Origin: Hofstenia miamia
Lineage: Eukaryota > Xenacoelomorpha > Acoela
Assembly: GCA_004352715.1 (NCBI GenBank)
Contig: SCFE01000068.1
Coordinates: forward strand, 679,940 to 723,780
Length of the DNA: 43,841 nt
Direction: 5' to 3'
Below the pieces are notes generated by a model. That model was given only the letters and a program-made list of their open reading frames with translations. It was not told where the DNA came from and did not search any database. A program made the translations under genes and the position numbers. Positions 32,801 to 41,213 of this stretch are shown in pieces. Numbering within the stretch: position 1 is the first letter of the stretch; each line of letters opens with the position of its first letter.

Positions 32801-35800
32801 AATTGATATACGGGATAACTGTCCAAAATTTGTTCGAGTAGTCGATGGACATCCATTATTCAGTCATCATTATCAAAAGACTGTTAAACAGCCAGTCAGT
32901 GTTATGATTTTGGCATGCTTTTTACAGTTTAAGCACAGTGTCGAAGAACCCATGGACTTTAACACACATATTGATAAAATAACTCAACGTCATGTTGTCC
33001 AACAACTCCAAAACTGGTTCCCCAATGGCGAAGGAATTTATCAACAGGACAATACGCCGTGTCACGATTCGGAAATCAATAAACTGATCATCAAAGTTCT
33101 TACATGGCCTCCAAAATCACCTGACCTAAACCTGATAGAAAATCTGTGGGCAATAGTAAAAATCGAATCAAGATGTCAGGTATAAAGTCAAAAAGTCAAG
33201 TCACTGCAGCTTTTATTCGCATTTGCCATAATGACCCAGAACTCATAGACATCTGTCAAAAGCTGGTGCAGTCTATGTCTAAAAGAGTGCTGGCTGTGAT
33301 TAAGGCAAAAGGAGGTTCAACAACGTACTAATGAGTGAACATTTTAAATTCGTCTGCACATTTATATTCATAAAATGGAATGTCAACAGGTTTTTTATTT
33401 CCAATTTTTAGCCAGTCGGAACGAAAAAGATATATTATCTAACATATGCAATAATCCGCTACTAAAATGAGTTAGAATGCATCACATTTGATATCAATAT
33501 CGTAATGTAAAACGAAACTAGTTTCAACTCAAATAAATTTGAAATTCTAATGAGAATATGAGAAAATTTAACATTTTTCCAACTTAATGACCGGTACTGT
33601 ACTGAAGCTTTGTAGCATAATTAGTGAAAATTCAATAATCAAGTATTTCAGATAGCAAAAAGTTTTACAGATTTGGAGAAACACCTGATATTAGTAAAGT
33701 AGCTCTAGAACTATGATGGGGTCCGCAATTAACCTAATGTATTGAAATAGTGTGAAATGAATTGCAACTGCGAAAAGAAAACAAACTTTGTTAGTTGTGA
33801 TCGACAGAAGAACTCTTCAATGTAATTGAATATCTATTGGATTCAAGGTATTCACTTAATAACAAATCTCTGAATGTGATATTTCTTACTATTACAATAC
33901 TTCTCAAAATATTCTAAAACTTTTATTTTTTCAACTTTTGGCATTCTTTCGCAAATTTTACACAAACAATTATTCTGATGGTCAAACTTACATTATATTT
34001 TGTTCGTAGAATATTGTCAAATCAACAGCGAATTTACATTGTTTAGCAAATGGAAAACTACAGTCGCCAATATACATGGTGAGAAATTCTCTTATTGAAT
34101 ATAATATTCAAAAAAGATAGTGCATTAGACTAAGAAAAGCAGGTGACCAAAACACACTCAAAATAAACTGATTCAACAAAGTAACAAAATACGGCAAATA
34201 ATCTAGCAATACCCATTTCACATGTTTTTAGCAGCTAGACTTATCAGTTGAAAGTCTCTCACAAATTCTAAATGAGAAGAAATTGAAGTTAGTGTGCTCA
34301 AGGCGATGATGACAAATGCGCAACGAGTTTCTTGTCATGGTCAGATGAGATAACATTCTACCTCATTAGTCTTTGTAAATAAACATAACTATTGCTAGGG
34401 GATTCAAAATCCATAATATTAATCCCTCAGAATATAGCAATGATTACTTTCAACAGAATAGATACAATTCCATTGGTGTCAAGTGTGGGATTTTTTTACA
34501 TATTCACTCAAAAATGGATTGCTCGTGGTGCAAGGTTGTTCCAAGACCTGAATTTTTCTTGCAGAGTATCTGAAGTATGTTGTTTATGCTTCACACCATC
34601 TGGATATCAATAGTTTGAAGCAAAATATTAAAGCTGTTTGGAAAGGAATAGATCAAAATAGCTTAAAAGAACCGAAGAAAATCTAGATTCTCGATTGACC
34701 CTGTGCTCTGGTCTAGATTATAACCATTTTGAAATAAAATTAGTACATTGTTTCGTATTTAATGTTCACTTGTGATAAGAAAATTACAACAAGGAGTGAT
34801 TTAATGAACACACTGTATTTATACACATATATTGTGTTTTCGACCTCAAGTTGAGGTCAAAAGCCATAGACACAATAGAATAACAAAAAATTATAAAAAG
34901 CTCTAATGCGCAAACTGAGTCTGATTGATAAACACCAATATTTGTATAAAACGAGCTCATCTACCACAATCGATTTGATTACAAAGATAGACGAGATCAC
35001 GCACTATCTAAATAACCGGGCAGATGGCATCTTTTTGCAATCAATTGATTTTTCGAAGGCATTTAACCTGGTTAGTCAAAATCAATTAGTCCGCAAATTT
35101 ATCAATGCCAAATTTCCCATCGAAGTCATATCAATAATAAGCAACTAACAGCAAAACAGATCCACTAGAATTTGTATCTGTGACAGTTTGTGCTCCGTTT
35201 TCCCTATTTGATGGGCGCCCTCTGTTACTTGCTGTCCTTTTTAGGACATGTTACCTTCCTGACTCGGTATACAAGTATGTTGACGTCAATTCAGTTATTC
35301 CTACATACGGTCCTCACTTCTGTACTGAATTTGATCACATCTGTAATTTGGCACTAGATAATCAAATGAAACTCAACGTTATAAAATCGAAGCAGCTAAT
35401 AATTAAGGGTAAATACTGTAAAGTTCTACCTGACAAACTGAAAATTTTCAACGAATTAAAAACATGCGATTTGTGGATATCTGAAAGTCTGAAATGGAAC
35501 CTTACCGTAGACTCCGTTTGCAAGAAAGCCTCACAAAGACTCCACATTTTGCCCTACTTACAATCAAATAACCTAGCAGTATTTTGAGCTCCCGCATTGT
35601 TAGCGTGATGGACTACTGCTGCGCAGTTTTTCCATCCTTGCCTGCTTAGTTAAATCAAAGATTACAACTAATATACAATTGGGGTCAACGGATCATTTTT
35701 GGTAGAACTCGAAATGTTGTTAAGATAAGATCCAGACATACGCAATTAACAATTCGGCTACTTACAAAAGGTTGTAAAAAAGCTCACCCACTTCGGAGTC

Positions 35801-36820
35801 TAATACGTAATCGTCTAATATTTTCTGGTAAACTTACTCAGCCGGACGGAACTGATAAGGCAACAATTCATCCCGTTCTATACACGGTTGGTGAACAACA
35901 TTTACACAGCTTAGTGTGCAAATTGTTAGGTCTTGTTTATTTATTTTGCTTTTGTATATTTATTTAATTGTTTAAATATACACCACTACTACTATTACCA
36001 ACGGATTTTTATATTCAAACAGTACGCGGGGGTCATTACTTAAAGCCACAATTAAAAGTAAATGCCAATGCTGTTGAAAAATAAGTATATTTTATGAAAA
36101 ATCTTACCTCATAATAGGTTTCAGTTTCATTTTCAATTAGATCTCGCTTGTATAAAAACAATGTATCTCCTGTAGAAATAGTAAGCCAATGAGAAACGTT
36201 CTTTATTGGTCTGAAATTTTGAATAGCAATACACCGGCGAAAAGTATCATCTGCAAATATTGCTTCAGTGTATGCTTTCAGAACCTAGAAAATATAAATG
36301 CAAAAATTAAAAAAATAGGATTGAATAGTTAAAAACACAATAAAAATTAGTTGCATTTAAAGGTTAAATATCAACAACTATGCACACGTAGTTTGAATCA
36401 TTTTTTACTGTCTCCACAATTATACATACCGTAATATTAAAAGGAGTGAGTGCGAAATGATTGATAACAGCCGACATTGATTGATGCAAAGTTCCATTTG
36501 GATCAGATTCACTGGGCACGGTTACATGAACAGATTGCAAGTCCACAACTAATTTATAATGATTAATTTCGCCAAGAATCTCATGGAAACTTATGACAAT
36601 CTCATTTTCACTCTAAAATTCCTCCTGAAATTACAAAGAAAATTCGCATAGAAAATAAGTAAATATTGAAATAGCACACAAAATGAAGAATACTGACTTT
36701 ATGTCTAACCAAAAATGTGCCAACAGGATCATTAATCAAAATTTCGTTTGCTTTCGCTCTTATTATGTCCAAAACCACAACTCCACATCTATTCGAGTTG
36801 GAATGAAAACGCACCGCCAT
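29896..36820 (-). CDS. Crk/CED-2-like adaptor, SH2-SH3-SH3
   Basis: Four phase-0 exons on the minus strand: 36820-36698, 36612-36430, 36284-36108 and 30192-29896. They give 259 residues, close to the Crk/CED-2 size. The family links phosphotyrosine receptors to Rac activators such as DOCK180 in phagocytosis, adhesion and migration; that role here is inference. SH2 (about 13-100) has the GTFLVR phosphate-binding motif (Arg39) and ends INHFALTP, but the usual WYWG start reads VVVL. SH3-1 (about 116-184) runs RRCIAIQNF, LTISTGD, GVIGYVHEKNV and lacks the conserved Trp. SH3-2 (about 196-256) closely follows the Crk C-terminal SH3: FYAKAI, LSFQIGDIILVTD, GLWKGR, FPASRV. Donors are GTCAGT, GTATGT and GTAAGA; acceptors end TTTTAG or TTCTAG. 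The start is 60 bp after the stop of the upstream poly(A) polymerase-like gene. The last intron is 5.9 kb and full of transposon relics. Confidence 0.78.
30917..31500 (+). pseudogene. piggyBac-type transposase relic
   Basis: Frame-shifted pieces line up in piggyBac order: FNEQMIHLLGT, then KHYIREKPTTWGLRNL and LAADG, then TNRFYTSVNITEEML...YIGTINATR, then TNEIAVTKWMDEKSA, and finally PVIQLAIIHYYNQCMGRIDL, the counterpart of the YN..MGGVD block near the third catalytic Asp. At least three frame changes and several stops show it is dead. It lies antisense in the last intron of the Crk-like gene. I could not define its ends. Confidence 0.72.
32400..33331 (+). pseudogene. Degraded Tc1/mariner-type transposase
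   Basis: In order: KEHQNWTVKRWQNVLHSDET (first Asp region), a stop, VDGHPLFS, then an open frame with YQQDNTPCH (second Asp) and WPPKSPDLNLIENLW (Glu). A +1-type shift leads to the C-terminus ending AKGGSTTY. Only 29 residues separate the last two catalytic residues, five fewer than the Tc1 norm, so there is also a small deletion. It belongs to a different lineage from the element at 13683. An exact 159-bp repeat (32502-32660 and 32763-32921) bounded by single n characters is an assembly artefact inside it. It is intronic in the Crk-like gene, on the opposite strand. Confidence 0.8.
34831..34876. repeat. Compound hairpin
   Basis: Outer arms attgtgt/acacaat and inner arms gacctcaa/ttgaggtc, with tttt/aaaa between them, form a near-continuous imperfect stem. 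Function is unknown; it lies just before the RT relic. Confidence 0.4.
34906..35960 (+). pseudogene. Non-LTR retrotransposon RT relic (Jockey/CR1-like)
   Basis: The first frame reads MRKLSLIDKHQYLYKTSSST and FLQSIDFSKAFNLVSQNQL, matching the H.G......S....L and D.SKAFD blocks of non-LTR RTs (Asp still present, D of AFD changed to N). After frame breaks come DNQMKLNVIKSKQLI, KLKIFNELKTCDLWISESL and KASQRLHILPYL (post-catalytic palm and thumb), then LNQRLQLIYNWGQRIIFG. The YADD box is degraded. Stops and shifts show it is inactive. It sits in the Crk-like gene's large intron, antisense. Confidence 0.75.
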
Positions 36821-36884
36821 GACCAACTAAATCACAACACGCAAATTATATAAATGCAAAAAGAGGAGTTCAATAACATTTATT
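36821..36884 (-). promoter_or_regulatory. Intercistronic region: PAS plus splice acceptor
   Basis: Reading the minus strand, AATAAA (36884-36879) overlaps the TAA stop of the poly(A) polymerase-like gene. About 50 nt later comes a typical 3' splice site (GTTGTGATTTAG, boundary 36827/36826), and six bases after it the ATG of the Crk-like gene. There is hardly room for a promoter. This is the arrangement of trans-spliced operons in several animal groups. The alternative is a 5'-UTR intron of the Crk-like gene that contains the upstream gene. Confidence 0.5.
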
Positions 36885-38850
36885 CCAAATAAGTTGTATC
36901 AGAAAAGAAATACTTATCAATGAATGAAAGAAGCATAGACTTAAATATTGAACAAAACTGCAAATCAGACAGCAATTCTTTGCTAGTGTCATCAGACATG
37001 ACATTGTATTTCACCTTACAATATTTGTCAATAGGAACGAAATCAATAGTTATATGTAAGGCTCGTGGTAGTAATTCAGTAGAATCAATTAATGATGTAG
37101 AAACTTGCTTTTCAATCGAAAGAGTAATAAGGGATTTGTTAGAACACAGTTTCTTTCTAGTCGCAGCCCTATTCATCCAAACGTTATGACATAGTTTTAT
37201 AATAAATGAAACAGGAAACTTAGGCAGTTGGTGAGAGTCGATTTCAGGAATATCCATCCAACCAGAATGTCTTTCTTTACGTTTCTTCTTGGATTTAATT
37301 TCAGAAGAATCCTTATTCTTGATCTCTGAATCAAAAACACCTGACAAATTTTTGACTATACAAATGATATGCTCATTGTTAACAAATTCTGCAGCTAAGA
37401 TGTTCTCAAGAAAATAATGAGTAAATAAAAATAACCGAGAAGACAAAGCATTGAAATACTTCGTAGTCCGCATTGTTAAATGATTAGAATTTGGAATAAA
37501 AGAAAATGTAGTGATCACTTCACAATTCAATTCGCAAGATTGATCTCTAATAACAGAGGGCCTAACAATTTCTTCAATTGGCAAGATAGCTTCAACAATA
37601 CTTGGCAATCTGAAATCGGGTGTGTTTAAAACTTCAAGGATTCTTTGCCACTCTAACTTAAAAATTGACAAGTTTTTCTGATCGATGTAATACGTTAAAT
37701 TATGTGACAGCTCAAACGGGTCTTGAACGTTAAGAAACCCTATTTTAAAATTATTTAAGTTTTCTTGATATTGTGCTGATACATATAACTGTGTAAAAGG
37801 AACAATCCCAAATAGTGGACTGAATACAAACACAGAGTGGTCAGTTGAGACTATACTGTTAAAAAAGAATTTTAAAAACTCACTGATATCAACTTTAACA
37901 TTTAACACTTTATCAACGATTTGATCAGAAAACATTAGAAGTTTATTAAAGTTAAATGCTAGGAATTCAACTGTCAACTCTTTATTAGAGGGAAGATCAT
38001 CAATGATATTTTTCAAAATATTTCTAAAAATGTCCGATGATGAAAACTTACTAAAATGGACAAAAACCATCCAAAAGAGAGCGTACGAGCCAAACTTTAA
38101 GGAAGAATTATTCGTAATCGACAAATAAGATTTAAAAATGTATGAGATGGAATGAAATGCAAGCATCAAACTAGTGTTTTTACAGAGAAGTTTGATGATA
38201 TGTGTGTTAAGCAATGAGTATGGATTGTTTGCACTCATTTCCAAGACATGCCCTTGAAAAACTAATCTAATCAATGGAATTCTGTCATTTTTAATAAAAT
38301 GACAATTGTGAAATAGTTTAGTAGATTTAAAAGCAATGAAAACTTTTTCTAAAATTTTAAATTCGCTAGATGTTGATTTTGAAGATGGTTTCAACTTCTT
38401 TTTCTTTGAATATGATTCGGAGATTTCCAATTTGGAGTTATGTATCATTAACTTGTTTAAGCTATCGTTGTTAAGATGGAATCCATAGTTAAAAAGATCA
38501 GCGGTAGAAGACAACTTTTCATGACCAGGAACAATAATTTGAAAGTGCACATCCGAGCAGTTTGTACCCAACCCATTAACACTGGATCCAAAAACAATGC
38601 AAAACGAATTCGGAATAATTCTTTTGATAAAGCATTCAATTAGATGTACAAATGCAATTCGGTTATCAACAATGTTTTTCTTTATTAACAAGAAATCAAT
38701 AATGAACTGCGAATCTTCAATAAAATTTGAACATTTCAATAACTGTGAATGCACAGCACGGAAGTCGAATTTACCCGCACCTAACAAGCGACGTTTGAGA
38801 TAAAATTCATTGATAGGTATGCTACCATCTTTACACAGTTCGAATTCCAT
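36880..38850 (-). CDS. Non-canonical poly(A) polymerase/TUTase-like, degenerate active site
   Basis: Family members add A or U residues to RNA 3' ends. The ATG at 38850 (MEFELCKDG) is preferred: 19 bases upstream is a splice acceptor (CTAATTTTTAG), and the longer open frame to 38979 adds only a hydrophobic, intron-like stretch. The 656-residue product shows the nucleotidyltransferase signature FGSSVNGLGTNCSDVH (87-102), a Lys/Ser-rich insert (about 144-163), the core block VLEMSANN (202-209), GSYALFWMVFVHF (254-266) and the PAP-associated motif NVQDPFELSHN (374-384). A Lys-rich patch precedes the C-terminal region. An insert at this place and a long C-terminus resemble TUT1/Star-PAP. By alignment, catalytic D-D-D reads Asp100-His102-Glu204, so activity is doubtful. 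No zinc finger or RRM was found upstream. It is a single exon with no frame damage. Confidence 0.82.
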   Translation of the reverse strand: MEFELCKDGSIPINEFYLKRRLLGAGKFDFRAVHSQLLKCSNFIEDSQFIIDFLLIKKNIVDNRIAFVHLIECFIKRIIPNSFCIVFGSSVNGLGTNCSDVHFQIIVPGHEKLSSTADLFNYGFHLNNDSLNKLMIHNSKLEISESYSKKKKLKPSSKSTSSEFKILEKVFIAFKSTKLFHNCHFIKNDRIPLIRLVFQGHVLEMSANNPYSLLNTHIIKLLCKNTSLMLAFHSISYIFKSYLSITNNSSLKFGSYALFWMVFVHFSKFSSSDIFRNILKNIIDDLPSNKELTVEFLAFNFNKLLMFSDQIVDKVLNVKVDISEFLKFFFNSIVSTDHSVFVFSPLFGIVPFTQLYVSAQYQENLNNFKIGFLNVQDPFELSHNLTYYIDQKNLSIFKLEWQRILEVLNTPDFRLPSIVEAILPIEEIVRPSVIRDQSCELNCEVITTFSFIPNSNHLTMRTTKYFNALSSRLFLFTHYFLENILAAEFVNNEHIICIVKNLSGVFDSEIKNKDSSEIKSKKKRKERHSGWMDIPEIDSHQLPKFPVSFIIKLCHNVWMNRAATRKKLCSNKSLITLSIEKQVSTSLIDSTELLPRALHITIDFVPIDKYCKVKYNVMSDDTSKELLSDLQFCSIFKSMLLSFIDKYFFSDTTYLE

Positions 38851-39087
38851 CTGATTAACAATTACATTTCTAAAAATTAGGAATCTATAAAATAGAAAAA
38901 ATACCACATCAAGAATGGTGTGTTGCCAATGTGTAACTACGGATAGGTATAAAATAAATAAGATTAGTTCCAAGTGCAAAACACACTCTGATTACGCATA
39001 ATGGGCTCATAATTTGAGCAAAAAATTAGAATAAACTAAAATAAAGACATACTATTTAAAATAAAACACAATAAATATATATACTTT

Positions 39088-40915
39088 TTAGTGATGGTTA
39101 TTAATATTGCAATGCTTTTGGAATTTAGGATATATACATCTAACACATTCCATTTTGGAATTTCGGATATCTACATGTAACGCATTCCATTGTTTTACCT
39201 TACAAGTAACAGTGAAATTTATTATTTTAACTTTTTGATTACAATTTATTCCTATATTTAGCCAGTCGGTTAGTTTGCTAAGGTGCTTGTAGATGAAACA
39301 CATGCTCATGTATTGTATGAAGTAGCTAAGTGCTAGCGCTTGATGATCATGTAGGCATGAACTAATGTTTATCTTAAAGATGTTGAACATTGCTCGACTT
39401 GCTTTGTTAAATGTTGTGCTCAAACTCCAAATTGTTGGCTTTGTGTTATTTTCATTTATTCATTTTTCTTAGCTTGTTTGAAATAAATTTTTTATAGTTT
39501 AAATCCTTATTTATTTAAACTCCTAAGTATTTTATAGTCTCACATTGTTCTATTTGTGTTTTAGTAATGTACATCTTGAATTTGTCTGGAATATATTTAA
39601 AGTCATTTGGTGCAAAGATCATTAATTGTGTTTTGTTGATGCTAACATTTAATTTGTTCTGATTAAAATATTATATTAGATGCTGTATATTAGTGTTTAA
39701 TTCAGTTGTTGTATCATCTGCATATTGATATATTTCAAATGTATTTTATCTACAAAGTTTTCCATATAATTCAAATAAGGTGTAAAGAGCATAGAATTGA
39801 AGACGCTACCTCGAAGTACTCATCTATCTGGTATTATATAATCTGAGTATACATAATGTATTCTAACTCTATGTCTATTTAGTAAATCTACATGATCTAT
39901 GGCGTCAAATACTTCAGTAAGATCTAAAATTGCTACAGCTGAGCAAAAGTGGTCATTTATGTTTAGATGGATTGCTTCATTTGATGTAATTAAAGCATAA
40001 GTAGAAAAGATATTCGGTCTGAAACGAACTATTTACCATATCTCAGAAATCGAAACTGAACGTGTGCCAGAAGGAGTAAATAATAATTAATGACTTTATT
40101 GAGCAGCTGAAGGCATACACAACAAAAATAAATAAAAGCAAGTCAAGTTTTACGGCAGCGAGGACAGTCACAGGAGATGAAATAGGAGCAAATGGAAGAG
40201 TAGCCGAAGTTGGAGAAGGGCTCAGCAAAGAGGAAAGCCATCAAAGATTTCTTGAAGCTCGGCGAAAAGAAATCAATCGCTGTTGGAGGGTTGCGAGACA
40301 AGATGTAATTAGCAGCAGTACAAGCACGATTGNTTCATTTTTCTTAGCTTGTTTGAAATAAATTTTTTATAGTTTAAATCCTTATTTATTTAAACTCCTA
40401 AGTATTTTATAGTCTCACATTGTTCTAATTGTGTTTTAGTAATGTACATCTTGAATTTGTCTGGAATATATTTAAAGTCATTTGGTGCAAAGATCATTAA
40501 TTGTGTTTTGTTGATGCTAACATTTAATTTGTTCTGATTAAAATATTATATTAGATGCTGTATATTAGTGTTTAATTCAGTTGTTGTATCATCTGCATAT
40601 TGATATATTTCAAATGTATTTTATCTACAAAGTTTTCCATATAATTCAAATAAGGTGTAAAGAGCATAGAATTGAAGACGCTACCTCGAAGTACTCATCT
40701 ATCTGGTATTATATAATCTGAGTATACATAATGTATTCTAACTCTATGTCTATTTAGTAAATCTACATGATCTATGGCGTCAAATACTTCAGTAAGATCT
40801 AAAATTGCTACAGCTGAGCAAAAGTGGTCATTTATGTTTAGATGGATTGCTTCATTTGATGTAATTAAAGCATAAGTAGAAAAGATATTCGGTCTGAAAC
40901 GAACTATTTACCATA
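39088..40915 (-). pseudogene. Old non-LTR RT relic, partly duplicated
   Basis: On the minus strand, fragments read FCSAVAILDLTEVFDAIDHV (RT Asp block), QYADDTT (catalytic YADD, near 39709-39726), NKLNVSINKTQLMIFAPNDF, and IEQCETIKYLGV then a stop and INKDLNYKKF. These are separated by stops and shifts. A last open piece (39088-39423, starting at a TTG) gives an RT C-terminal-like tail. Positions 40334-40915 repeat 39459-40042. The sequence upstream on this strand is the 3' end of the younger element at 41018, suggesting that element inserted into or beside this relic. Confidence 0.65.
39459..40332. repeat. First copy of an 874/880-bp tandem duplication
   Basis: Nearly identical to 40334-41213, with a few substitutions and one 6-bp indel (ctcggcgaaaag versus ctcggtggcggggaaaag). 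A lone n at 40333 separates the copies, so this is probably two alleles placed in tandem by the assembler. Confidence 0.9.
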
Positions 40916-41213
40916 TCTCAGAAATCGAAACTGAACGTGTGCCAGAAGGAGTAAATAATAATTAATGACTTTATTGAGCAGCTGAAGGCATACACAACAA
41001 AAATAAATAAAAACAAGTCAAGTTTTACGCCAGCGAGGACAGTCACAGGAGATGAAATAGGAGCAAATGGAAGAGTAGCCGAAGTTGGAGAAGGGCTCAG
41101 CAAAGAGGAAAGCCATCAAAGATTTCTTGAAGCTCGGTGGCGGGGAAAAGAAATCAATCGCTGTTGGAGGGTTGCGAGTCAAGATGTAATTAGCAGCAGT
41201 ACAAGCACGATTG
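40334..41213. repeat. Second copy of the 874/880-bp duplication
   Basis: Continues without a break into the long RT frame, so this copy is the one contiguous with the younger retrotransposon. Confidence 0.9.

Noticed and set aside
38851-38979. 43-residue hydrophobic N-terminal extension of the poly(A) polymerase-like protein
   Set aside because: A splice acceptor lies between it and the next Met, and the stretch looks like translated intron or leader rather than a signal peptide.
40043-40228. Second small copy of the retrotransposon tail frame
   Set aside because: It exists only because of the duplicated haplotype segment around the n at 40333.
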